This document shows positions 1-7,835 of a DNA stretch of 9,263 bases, in pieces. Source of the DNA: Holosporaceae bacterium (GTDB taxonomy: Bacteria; Pseudomonadota; Alphaproteobacteria; UBA3830); NCBI GenBank assembly GCA_031284345.1, contig JAITAC010000099.1:1-9263 (forward strand). The letters are read 5' to 3'. The notes under the pieces are model-generated. The model saw nothing but the letters and a program-made list of their open reading frames with translations, had not been told where the DNA came from and did not search any database. Made by a program: the position numbers and the translations under genes. Each line of letters begins with the position of its first letter. Within the stretch, counting starts at the first letter, position 1.

Positions 1-5
1 TGATA

Positions 6-629
6 ATGGTGTGTAGCTGTGTTGCAGCATCCAACGACGGCGGCAAAGAACGCATACTAAATCCACAGGAAACAGACCAATATATCACACAGTTGGAAGA
101 ATACCTGAATTCTCTAAAAACCATCGTGTCGGAATTCGTTCAAATAAATAGACACGGCGAAAAAAGCTCCGGATATTTCATTCTAAAAAGACCAGATAAA
201 ATGAAACTCTATTATGTACCTCCAGCTTCCGACGTAATAATCGCCAAAAATAATAAAGTAACGCACTATAACCGCGAACTGAAAGAAAAAACCGTGACGT
301 CCATGTATTCGTCGCCACTATCGTTTTTCCTAGAGCGGAAAATAAAATTGCACGACAATGTTAATGTGCTGTCGGCAGTGGAGCTCCATGACGTCATGGT
401 CATTACTTTCACCAGGAAAAATAGCGATGACGATGGCGCTGTGGCACTGATTTTCAAAAAAAACCCAGTCCAACTGCTGAAATGGGAAATTTTCGACAAT
501 AAAAACGAAATGACGCCATGGAATTCGACGAAAATTAATTTAGTGGACAGCAAAATTAACCGTCTAAAAATCCCCGATGACGAATTTGAAAAATTTACGA
601 GTGTTACTTCGCAGCTGACTCAAAAATAA
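6..629 (+). CDS. lolA: LolA-family outer-membrane lipoprotein carrier protein, probably 5'-partial
   Basis: LolA is a periplasmic chaperone that takes lipoproteins from the LolCDE transporter and passes them to the outer membrane. The visible 207 residues show the family pattern: an N-terminal helix (about 24-46, YLNSLKTIVSEFVQ), then a strand with SSGYFILKRPDKMKLYY (54-70) followed by the usual aromatic/PP turn. A late W-x-I-x-D strand pair (about 158-180) and a K-I-P-D-D-x-F ending (188-194) complete the match. Similarity is at family level and sequence conservation is low, as is normal for LolA. The first ATG in the window is at 6, but the N-terminus it gives (MVCSCVAASN) looks like the tail of a signal peptide with no basic and long hydrophobic part. 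The frame is open to the window edge, so the true start probably lies upstream. If ATG 6 were real, it would overlap a stop codon as TAATG after tandem TGA-TAA, which would fit coupling to an upstream gene. The gene ends at TAA 627-629. Confidence 0.8.
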   Translation: MVCSCVAASNDGGKERILNPQETDQYITQLEEYLNSLKTIVSEFVQINRHGEKSSGYFILKRPDKMKLYYVPPASDVIIAKNNKVTHYNRELKEKTVTSMYSSPLSFFLERKIKLHDNVNVLSAVELHDVMVITFTRKNSDDDGAVALIFKKNPVQLLKWEIFDNKNEMTPWNSTKINLVDSKINRLKIPDDEFEKFTSVTSQLTQK

Positions 630-630
630 C

Positions 631-681
631 AGTGGACGAATAGCGAAAAAACTAACAGAAACAGTGTCCATACTTTTTTTT
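631..681 (+). terminator. possible weak terminator after lolA
   Basis: Two bases after the lolA stop, AGT-GGAC (631-637) can pair with GTCC-AT-ACT (666-674; AT is a bulge), and a run of eight T (674-681) follows directly. The loop is about 28 nt and the stem is weak, so the T-run is the stronger part of the evidence. It would end lolA transcription before nrdD. Confidence 0.3.
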
Positions 682-798
682 GATGTTATTAACAATAATT
701 GCATATGGCAACTGGGATTCTAAACTGCTATATTTCTATGTAGAGATTGTAGAAATTCGAAAATTTATCCTAACGTAATGGAGCAGAATGTGGACTAT

Positions 799-828
799 TG
801 CATAAAGATCCATTATGCAGCGATTTTT
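799..828. other. A+T-rich hairpin followed by T5
   Basis: TGCATAA (799-805) and TTATGCA (813-819) form a perfect 7-bp stem with a 7-nt loop. A run of five T follows at 824-828, four bases beyond the stem. It could be a weak terminator of a short upstream transcript, an operator, or part of the nrdD leader. The stem has only two G-C pairs, so terminator strength would be low. Confidence 0.3.
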
Positions 829-913
829 AAGCGGAAAAAGCCGAATATGGCGTGTATATTTTGCCTACGGTGTGGTTTTGCTTAGTGGAGTGAAGAGTTC
901 GGGTTTTAATATC

Positions 914-935
914 TTAATAATGTTTTTTAATAATG
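914..935 (+). repeat. short direct repeat TTAATAATG x2 upstream of nrdD
   Basis: TTAATAATG occurs at 914-922 and again at 927-935, a period of 13 bp, each copy followed by a T-rich run. It lies 38 bp before the nrdD start, in a stretch that is almost entirely A and T. It could be a tandem protein-binding site, a translation-enhancing leader or simple low-complexity sequence. Confidence 0.35.
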
Positions 936-960
936 CTTTTAAAATTTTTTAAAAATAACT

Positions 961-965
961 GGAGG
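961..965 (+). promoter_or_regulatory. strong ribosome-binding site of nrdD
   Basis: GGAGG lies 7 nt before ATG 973 and is a near-perfect Shine-Dalgarno sequence. It fixes the start at 973 rather than at the in-frame ATG codons 991 or 1000 that follow. Confidence 0.8.
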
Positions 966-972
966 GATCTTC

Positions 973-3015
973 ATGCGAATTTCCGGGAACATGTTTGACA
1001 TGGACGAAAATAGTCCAGCTTTTGTAATCAAAAGGGACGGCAATAAGGTAAAATTTGATGCGGAAAAAATTGTAAATGCGGTTCGAAAAGCTGGAATTGA
1101 AACTAGTGAACTGGGCGAAGCAGAAGCAAGACATTTAACTTTTAAGGTTCTGAAAGTGCTGAAACATGGCTTTCGCGATGAAATTCCAGATATTGAACGG
1201 ATTCAGGATATAGTGGAGCAAGTTTTAATCAGCGAGAATTTTTTTAAAACGGCTAGAGCCTATATTATTTACCGGGAGAAGCATGGAGAGCTTCGGCGAG
1301 ACAAGAAGAATCTCATTGACGTAACGGGGTCCATAAACGAGTATTTGGACCGGCTCGACTGGCGAGTTCATGCGAATGCAAATCAGGGATATTCTCTGGG
1401 GGGAATGATACTGAACATATCCGGCAAGATGGTAGCAAATTATTGGCTAAACAGAGTATATCCAAAGCTAGTATCTATGGCTCATATGGAGGGTGATTTT
1501 CACATTCATGATTTAGACATGTTAACCGGCTATTGTGCCGGCTGGTCTCTGCGGACACTGTTGAACGAAGGTTTTAACGGTGTGCTCGGTAGGGTTGAGG
1601 CGGATGCGCCGAAGCATTTGTCCAGTGCGGTGGGGCAGATGGTGAATTTTCTTGGTACTCTCCAGAACGAATGGGCAGGAGCGCAAGCGTTCAGCTCGTT
1701 TGACACGTATTTAGCGCCATTTGTGAGGGTAGATAATCTTTCCTACAATGAGGTGAAGCAGTGCATACAGGAGCTTATTTACAACCTCAATGTTCCATCG
1801 AGATGGGGAACGCAGACGCCGTTTACCAATCTGACGTTTGATTGGGTATGTCCAGACGATCTGAAAAATGCTGTTCCGCTGGTTGGCGGCAAAGAAGTAA
1901 ATTTCACCTATGGCGAGCTCCAGAAAGAAATGGATATGCTGAATCGCGCCTACATTGAAGTCATGACCGACGGAGACGCCAAAGGTCGAGTGTTTACCTT
2001 CCCGATTCCCACCTACAACATCACCAAAGATTTCATTTGGAATAGCGAAAATGCAGATCTTTTATTCGAGATGACCGCCAAATATGGTCTCCCATACTTT
2101 CAGAATTTCGTAAATTCCGATCTGAAGCCGAGCATGGTGAGATCCATGTGCTGCCGACTGCAGTTGGACGTAAGAGAATTGCTAAAGCGAGGCAATAGCC
2201 TCTTCGGATCCGCCGAGCAAACTGGATCCATCGGTGTAGTCACCATAAATTGTGCCCGACTCGGCTATCTGTATAAGAAAAACAAACAAGGCCTAATGAA
2301 TCGTCTGGAAGAGCTTATGGAGTACGCTAAACAAAGTCTGGAAATCAAGAGAAAAGTAGTACAGAGCTATCTGGACAGCGGATTGTATCCTTATACCAAA
2401 AGATACCTGGGAACTTTCAAAAATCATTTTTCCACCATCGGAGTAAATGGCATAAATGAAATGATCCGTAATTTCACCGGTGACGAGCACGATATCACTA
2501 CTCCTTTTGGCCACGAGATGGCTGTGCAATTCCTGGATAAAGTCAGGGAAATATTGATCAAATTCCAAGGAGAAACTAGCCATATGTACAATCTGGAAGC
2601 TACACCAGCCGAAGGAACCACCTATCGTTTCGCCAAGGAAGATCTGAAGCGTTATCCGAACATACTGCACGCTGGTACCGGCGAAAATCCTTACTATACG
2701 AACTCCAGTCAGCTGCCGGTCAGCTACACCACGGATGCGTTTCAGGCTCTCACAATGCAGGATGAGCTGCAGAAAAAATATACGGGCGGCACGGTTCTTC
2801 ACCTGTACATGAACGAGAGAATTTCCGGCGCCACCGTCTGCAAAAAATTGGTGAAAAAAGTAGTGGAAAATTTCCGATTACCGTATTTTACAATTACTCC
2901 AACGTTTTCCATATGCCCAAAGCATCAATATATTGCCGGAGAGCATTATTTTTGTCCAAAATGTGACGCAGAACTAATAGAAAAGAAAAAAATGGAAACG
3001 CCTAAAATTGCTTAG
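973..3015 (+). CDS. nrdD: anaerobic (class III) ribonucleoside-triphosphate reductase, lacking the glycyl-radical C-terminus
   Basis: NrdD reduces ribonucleoside triphosphates to deoxynucleotides under anoxia, using a glycyl radical installed by the radical-SAM activase NrdG. The 680 residues begin with an ATP-cone regulatory domain (about 15-105; VIKRDGNKVKFD). The catalytic barrel follows, with highly conserved blocks: NANQGYSLGGMILN (135-148), HIHDLDMLTGYCAGWSL (178-193), NVPSRWGTQTPFTNLTFDW (273-291), SMCCRLQLDVREL (391-403), GSIGVVTINCARLGYL (418-433) and NLEATPAEGTTYRFA (540-554). The zinc site is visible as CPKH (648-651) and CPKC (661-664). The protein then ends within 16 residues (stop at 3013-3015). 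In the family, roughly 40-60 further residues normally follow, carrying the R-V-x-G-Y-x-R-P motif with the radical glycine; here that motif is missing. All frames after the stop were checked and none encodes it. No nrdG is nearby. Phenylalanine codon choice changes near residue 300. The gene family is certain. Whether the enzyme is active, completed in trans or decayed is open. Confidence 0.93.
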   Translation: MRISGNMFDMDENSPAFVIKRDGNKVKFDAEKIVNAVRKAGIETSELGEAEARHLTFKVLKVLKHGFRDEIPDIERIQDIVEQVLISENFFKTARAYIIYREKHGELRRDKKNLIDVTGSINEYLDRLDWRVHANANQGYSLGGMILNISGKMVANYWLNRVYPKLVSMAHMEGDFHIHDLDMLTGYCAGWSLRTLLNEGFNGVLGRVEADAPKHLSSAVGQMVNFLGTLQNEWAGAQAFSSFDTYLAPFVRVDNLSYNEVKQCIQELIYNLNVPSRWGTQTPFTNLTFDWVCPDDLKNAVPLVGGKEVNFTYGELQKEMDMLNRAYIEVMTDGDAKGRVFTFPIPTYNITKDFIWNSENADLLFEMTAKYGLPYFQNFVNSDLKPSMVRSMCCRLQLDVRELLKRGNSLFGSAEQTGSIGVVTINCARLGYLYKKNKQGLMNRLEELMEYAKQSLEIKRKVVQSYLDSGLYPYTKRYLGTFKNHFSTIGVNGINEMIRNFTGDEHDITTPFGHEMAVQFLDKVREILIKFQGETSHMYNLEATPAEGTTYRFAKEDLKRYPNILHAGTGENPYYTNSSQLPVSYTTDAFQALTMQDELQKKYTGGTVLHLYMNERISGATVCKKLVKKVVENFRLPYFTITPTFSICPKHQYIAGEHYFCPKCDAELIEKKKMETPKIA

Positions 3016-3037
3016 GGAATTATTTGAGGATTATTCC
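3016..3037. terminator. weak hairpin between convergent nrdD and fhs
   Basis: GGAATTAT (3016-3023) pairs with ATTATTCC (3030-3037) with one mismatch around the loop TTGAGG, directly after the nrdD stop and within the 51-bp convergent gap. There is no proper T-run on either strand, so it may serve only as a weak bidirectional terminator or transcript end. Confidence 0.25.
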
Positions 3038-3066
3038 TATTGTTGTCGCTACACAAACGAGATATT

Positions 3067-4722
3067 CTACGCTAATCCCGTAATTTTCTCGTTTTGCACA
3101 TCGACTAATTCTGCAGCCGGATGTTTTGGTAGTCCAGGCATTGTTACGATATTGCCGGCATAGGTAACAATGAATCCGGCTCCGGCCATGATTTTTGCAT
3201 CTTGAATAGTTATGCCGAATCTGTGGGGTCTTCCGAGCATATTTTTATCGTCGCTGAGGGAATATTGCGTTTTTGCCATGCAAATGGGATAGAATCGCGT
3301 TTCGTCATCTTTTGCGGCGGCCTCTAGAATGGCTCGTGCTTGAGGGGAATAGGAAACAGTTTCGGCTCCATAGATGACTGTCGCCAATTTATGTATTTTT
3401 TGGAAAGCAGAATCACCGGCGGAATATAATTGATTGTTGAAATTGCAGGGACCATCGGCCATGGCGTCTAAAACGGCCTGAGCCATTTCGATGCCGCCTT
3501 CGGATCCGTGTTGCCACACTTCCGAAACGGCCAATCTGACTTCCAGAGCATTACACTGGTGTCTTACGTAGTTTATTTCCTGAGGAGTATCGCTGGAAAA
3601 TTTGTTTAAAACAACGACCAGCGGTAGATTATAGTACCGTATGTTTTCGATATGCTTTTGTAAATTGACAAAACCTGACGATAGGGCATCATTTTTATCG
3701 GTGGCGTGTAATTTTATGGCGCGAATTGTGGCGACAATCACCACGACATCCGGATATTTTTTTAGCAGAGGACATTTTATATCCAAAAATTTTTCTGCTC
3801 CGAGATCGGCGCCGAATCCGGCTTCTGTTACGACGTAATCTGACAATTTCAGTGCATATTTTGTCGCTATCAGGCTATTGCATCCATGGGCGATATTGGC
3901 GAATGGTCCACCGTGAATTAGGGCTGGAGTTCCCTCCAGTGTTTGCACCAGATTTGGTTTAAGAGCGTCTTTCAGCAGTGCCACTAGAGCTCCAGTAACG
4001 TTTAATTTTCCACAATTAATAGCTGCGCCGTGTATGTCATAGCCCACGATTATTTTATCGATGCGGGATTTTAGATCCGCAAGATCCTGCGATAGGCATA
4101 AAATTGCCATAATTTCCGATGCTACAGCGATATCGAAGCCAGATTCTCGCACAACACCATTAGATTTATTTCCGAGACCAATAACGATATTTCGCAGAGC
4201 GCGATCATTCAAATCAAGTACTCTTTTCCAAACGATACGTTTTAGGTCGAAATTCAATTCATTTCCGTGATGTAGGTGATTATCCACAACGGCTGCCAGC
4301 AGATTATGTGCGCTGGTTATGGCATGAATATCGCCGGTGAAATGCAAATTAATGTCTTCCATTGGAATGACCTGAGCGTATCCACCGCCTGTGGCGCCTC
4401 CTTTGAGTCCGAAGCAAGGTCCCAGTGATGGCTCTCTCAAGGTAAGACAGCTTTTATGGCCCAGACTCCTCAGCGTATCTGCTAAACCGACGGTAATGGT
4501 GGTTTTTCCTTCTCCAGCTGCCGTTGGATTTATGGCCGTTACTAAAATTAGCCGGCCATCGAGATTATTTTTTATTTGCGACCACAGAGACGGGCAAATT
4601 TTAGCTTTGTAATGGCCATACGGTTCCCAATAATCATCTGTTATTCCAAGTTCTTCTGCCACATATTTTATGAGTTTAATATTGGCATGCTGAGAGATAC
4701 TGATATCAGTTTCCATTTCCAT
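3067..4722 (-). CDS. fhs: formate--tetrahydrofolate ligase (10-formyl-THF synthetase)
   Basis: The enzyme joins formate to tetrahydrofolate at the cost of ATP, giving 10-formyl-THF for purine synthesis, initiator-tRNA formylation and the wider one-carbon pool. It acts in the cytosol, normally as a tetramer. At 551 residues it is full length for the family. Visible signatures are the nucleotide-binding loop NPTAAGEGKTT (65-75, Lys73), REPSLGPCFGLKGGATGGGY (96-115), the following EDINLHFTGDIHAI stretch (122-135), GGPFANIAHGCNS (271-283), TEAGFGADLGAEKF (299-312) and the C-terminal TMPGLPKHPAAE (527-538). The start ATG at 4720-4722 lies inside the end of the pump gene (17-bp overlap). An alternative in-frame ATG two codons later (4714-4716) is also inside it. 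No clear Shine-Dalgarno sequence is seen, so translational coupling to the pump is likely. Finding this housekeeping enzyme as the last gene of an efflux operon is unusual. The call is near certain from the motifs. Confidence 0.97.
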   Translation of the reverse strand: MEMETDISISQHANIKLIKYVAEELGITDDYWEPYGHYKAKICPSLWSQIKNNLDGRLILVTAINPTAAGEGKTTITVGLADTLRSLGHKSCLTLREPSLGPCFGLKGGATGGGYAQVIPMEDINLHFTGDIHAITSAHNLLAAVVDNHLHHGNELNFDLKRIVWKRVLDLNDRALRNIVIGLGNKSNGVVRESGFDIAVASEIMAILCLSQDLADLKSRIDKIIVGYDIHGAAINCGKLNVTGALVALLKDALKPNLVQTLEGTPALIHGGPFANIAHGCNSLIATKYALKLSDYVVTEAGFGADLGAEKFLDIKCPLLKKYPDVVVIVATIRAIKLHATDKNDALSSGFVNLQKHIENIRYYNLPLVVVLNKFSSDTPQEINYVRHQCNALEVRLAVSEVWQHGSEGGIEMAQAVLDAMADGPCNFNNQLYSAGDSAFQKIHKLATVIYGAETVSYSPQARAILEAAAKDDETRFYPICMAKTQYSLSDDKNMLGRPHRFGITIQDAKIMAGAGFIVTYAGNIVTMPGLPKHPAAELVDVQNEKITGLA

Positions 4723-7700
4723 TTTTAGTCTTTACTACTGTTTGCTGCTTTAATCTTGCGAGAAAAATATAGACGATTGGCACGATAAACAACGTAAACA
4801 GAGTACCAAACGACATTCCTCCGACAATGGCCCAGCCGATTTGCTTTCGGGAAGCGGCACCGGCTCCGGATGCAAGCGCCAGCGGTACGCTGCCGATCAC
4901 CATGGCAAACGTAGTCATAAGAATCGGACGCAGTCGCAGATGCGCAGCTTGCTTCACGGCGTCGATGGCAGAGGCGCCTTCCTCAAATATTGTATTAGCA
5001 AAATCCACAATTAATATACCGTGTTTGGTGATAAGTCCTATAAGCGTGACCAGTCCGACCTTCGAATAAATATTAAGGCTACAATCCGGCACAATATATA
5101 GCGTTATTAGAGCTCCCGTAATGGAAAATGGAACGCTCAGCATTATGGTAAATGGATCGATAAAACTTTCAAACTGAGCAGCCAACACCAAAAACACGAA
5201 TATTAACGCCAAAGCAAACACAAGTATTATTCGCTGATTTTCCTCCAGATACGTTCTTGTTGCACCTGCGAAGGTTAACTGTATGGTGTCTGGCAGGTGA
5301 GATAGTTTATACACTTCAATATCATCAATGACGCGTCCTAGATTGTATCCTTTTGCTATGTCAGCGAACACCTGAATGGATAGCATCTGGTTATAGTGAT
5401 GCAATCCCATTGGCGATTGCCTTTCGCGAATGGTGATCATATCGGTTACCGGCACCATTTTGGTTTCGTTGTCTTTTGTGTATAATTTTGACTTTACCAT
5501 CATTTTAGACAGATCTTCCGGGGTTCTTCGTAGATCTTGCTCCGACTGAATAAACAGCTCGTCTCTTTTGGCCTCGCGTTGGACATTCCCGGCCTTCTCT
5601 CCGCACACCAAATAGCCAATGGTAGTGACTATGTCATACACATCGACCCCCAAAGATGCCGCTTTATCACGATTTATCTCAATAACGTACTCCTGCTGAG
5701 GCGAAACTAATGTAGATTTTATGGGCGACACAACTCCCGGATAGTGCTCCTGAAAATCAAACAAAAAACGATTCCCGTGTCTGGACAAATATTCGTAGTT
5801 TTGGTTGGTTTGCAGCACAAACGTCACCATTTCTTTTTCGGAATCACTCATCCCGGAAGATGCAGAACATGGAACTCCGGAAACAGCCTTCAACTCGGGA
5901 GTTAAATATTCGGCAATATCTTTTGCAGACTTATCGCGCTCGCTCCAATCCACTAATTTTACGAAACCAGAGATTTCGCTAGTGTCTGCCATAACCCACC
6001 TCTCCTGCATGCAGGGAGTTTTGGAAATAATGGCATCAACTTTGTCGGCATTTTTTTTCATGAACTCGTAGGAAGCTCCAATTGGACCGTTTCCACGAAA
6101 TTGGACGTAGCCGATGTCCTCCACGGGCTTACTTTCGGAAGGCAGAATTTTTACGGTCAGCATTCCTAGACAAGCAATAATAAATCCAAATCCCAAGACC
6201 CAGCGTTTTTTTTCTATTGCAAAATCCAGAGCAGAGACGTATTTATCTTCCATATTTCGCAGTATTCTTTCCTGGTGATCAGAGGCGATTTTCCAGAATC
6301 CCGTTGCTTTTTGTTTTCTGGCAATGCTCAGTAGTTTTGAGCACATCATGGGGGAAAGCGTTATGGCCACGAATCCAGAAATCAAAACGGCTCCGGACAA
6401 TGTAAGGGCGAATTCTCGAAAGAATTTCCCCAATTCTCCCGGAGTCATGGCGATTGGTATATAAGCGGTTGCCAGAGTTAGAGTCATGGCGATTACGGAA
6501 AAATATATTTCTTTTGAGCCGACAATGGCAGCATTTAATTTTGATAATCCTTTTTCCAGATGTCTATGCACGTTTTCCAGCACAACGATAGCGTCGTCCA
6601 CCACTAATCCCACCGCCAACACCATGGCGAGCATAGTAAACGTATTGATGGAGAAATCGAACATGTACAGCAGCGCAAATGTGCCCAGCAGTGAGACAGG
6701 TATAGTGACGATCGGGATCAAGGTTGCTCTCAGCGACCACAGGAACAAGAATACCACCAAGATAACGAGAACCGTAGATTCAAAAATAGCTCTATAGACA
6801 TTGGACATAGATGCATTTATATCTCGGGCTTCGTCTGCGACCACAACGGCTTTGCTTCCGGAAGGAATTAGTTCTTTGATGGCGGGCATGATTTTATTGA
6901 CGGCGACGCTCAGGTCAATAGGGTTGGCCGTTGATTGTTTTACGATGGATAGGCAGACGCATTCTTGACCATTAAACCAGCAACCATCGCGGATATCGTC
7001 TGACACTAATTTCGATTTCCCCACATCTTTTATGCGCACGACCTTATCTTTGCCGTGGGAAGACAGCACGATTTCGTCGAATTCCTGTGGTTTTGTAAGT
7101 TCTCCACTGAGAATCAACATATATTCTCGATCTTTGCTTATGAGGCGTCCACAAGGTTTTTGCACATGTTGTTTTTGGATAGCCTCGTAGACATCCACGG
7201 GAGTATAACCGTAGGCGGCCAATCTCTGGGGATCCAAAAAGATTCGGATGCTTTTGATATTGCCGCCGGTTACCGAGACTCTACCGACTCCCGGCACGAC
7301 CTCGAATCTTGATTTTACGTATCGTTCGACGAAGTCTCGCAGATCATCCACCGAATGGCGATCGCTGGTAAATCCTATGGTAATGCCGGCGTGCGTATCC
7401 GAGCTATCTTTTCTAATGATGGTTTCGGGGATACCGTGCGGCAAATGTCCTCGAGCTTGTGATACTCGATCTCGGACGTCAGCAGCCACACCATCCGGTG
7501 TTCTATTTTCCGCGGAGAATTCTATTCTTATATCGCTTTTGTCGTTGGAGCTGTTGGATGTAATAAGCTCTGCTCCCGGTATGGTTGCCAAGTAGCTTTC
7601 CAGAATTTTTGTGATCTGAGCCTCCACCACCCGCGGACTGGCGCCTCGGAACTCAGATTCCACGGAGATCACTGATCTCTCTATTTTAGGCTCTTTTCTG

Positions 7701-7801
7701 ACCGGAAGTCTGCTTTGGCAAACTATTCCGAGCACCAGGATCATCATAGTCAAAACCGTCGAAAACACCGGCCGCCTGATACAAAACTCTGTTATTTCCA
7801 T
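4706..7801 (-). CDS. RND-family multidrug efflux pump, inner-membrane permease (HAE1/AcrB-type)
   Basis: This is a proton-driven inner-membrane transporter that captures substrates from the periplasm or membrane and passes them to an outer-membrane channel. The 1031 residues match the usual length. The order is TM1 (about 11-29), a large periplasmic loop (30-335), TM2-6 (about 337-490), TM7 (about 534-551), a second large loop (552-855) and TM8-12 (about 857-1013). The TM4 proton-relay pair Asp402-Asp403 in GLVVDDAIVVLENVHRHLE and the TM10 Lys926 in GLITKHGILIVDFAN are intact, so the pump looks functional. The charge pattern in TM4 fits the drug/amphiphile branch rather than the heavy-metal branch. 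Substrates cannot be predicted. The start ATG 7799-7801 has only a weak GAG ribosome-binding element and follows the adaptor stop by 34 bp. The gene ends at TGA 4706-4708, inside fhs. No outer-membrane channel gene is in the window, so a TolC-type partner would have to be encoded elsewhere. Confidence 0.96.
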   Translation of the reverse strand: MEITEFCIRRPVFSTVLTMMILVLGIVCQSRLPVRKEPKIERSVISVESEFRGASPRVVEAQITKILESYLATIPGAELITSNSSNDKSDIRIEFSAENRTPDGVAADVRDRVSQARGHLPHGIPETIIRKDSSDTHAGITIGFTSDRHSVDDLRDFVERYVKSRFEVVPGVGRVSVTGGNIKSIRIFLDPQRLAAYGYTPVDVYEAIQKQHVQKPCGRLISKDREYMLILSGELTKPQEFDEIVLSSHGKDKVVRIKDVGKSKLVSDDIRDGCWFNGQECVCLSIVKQSTANPIDLSVAVNKIMPAIKELIPSGSKAVVVADEARDINASMSNVYRAIFESTVLVILVVFLFLWSLRATLIPIVTIPVSLLGTFALLYMFDFSINTFTMLAMVLAVGLVVDDAIVVLENVHRHLEKGLSKLNAAIVGSKEIYFSVIAMTLTLATAYIPIAMTPGELGKFFREFALTLSGAVLISGFVAITLSPMMCSKLLSIARKQKATGFWKIASDHQERILRNMEDKYVSALDFAIEKKRWVLGFGFIIACLGMLTVKILPSESKPVEDIGYVQFRGNGPIGASYEFMKKNADKVDAIISKTPCMQERWVMADTSEISGFVKLVDWSERDKSAKDIAEYLTPELKAVSGVPCSASSGMSDSEKEMVTFVLQTNQNYEYLSRHGNRFLFDFQEHYPGVVSPIKSTLVSPQQEYVIEINRDKAASLGVDVYDIVTTIGYLVCGEKAGNVQREAKRDELFIQSEQDLRRTPEDLSKMMVKSKLYTKDNETKMVPVTDMITIRERQSPMGLHHYNQMLSIQVFADIAKGYNLGRVIDDIEVYKLSHLPDTIQLTFAGATRTYLEENQRIILVFALALIFVFLVLAAQFESFIDPFTIMLSVPFSITGALITLYIVPDCSLNIYSKVGLVTLIGLITKHGILIVDFANTIFEEGASAIDAVKQAAHLRLRPILMTTFAMVIGSVPLALASGAGAASRKQIGWAIVGGMSFGTLFTLFIVPIVYIFLARLKQQTVVKTKNGNGN

Positions 7802-7835
7802 ATTAAATTACTCGTCATATTTTTAGGAGAATTGC

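Larger units (their letters stand above)
630..972. other. 343-bp intergenic region between lolA and nrdD
   Basis: No convincing gene was found on either strand. The stretch contains a T8 run near lolA, an A+T-rich perfect hairpin near its middle and a directly repeated 9-mer just before the nrdD ribosome-binding site. The last 60 bases are very A+T-rich. I found no clean sigma70 promoter with correct spacing and no convincing FNR or NrdR box, although the nrdD promoter must lie here unless lolA transcripts read through. The longest small frame (778-885, 35 codons) has no ribosome-binding site. Confidence 0.6.

Noticed and set aside
680..695. FNR-box-like sequence TTGAT...AACAA before the anaerobic gene nrdD
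   Set aside because: Only the left half matches the FNR half-site. The right half deviates at several positions, and the site is nearly 280 bp from the start codon.
778..885. 35-codon open frame (ATG 778, TAG 883-885) with three cysteines
   Set aside because: No ribosome-binding site, no recognisable family, and an A+T-rich hairpin runs through it. Chance frame is more likely.
2293..2802. Long frame on the - strand inside nrdD
   Set aside because: It is the antisense of one of the most conserved parts of NrdD, with no family resemblance or start signal.
2981..3130. Frameshift at the A7 run restoring the nrdD tail
   Set aside because: Both alternative frames were translated. One stops within five codons and the other runs into the fhs complement without any glycyl-radical motif.
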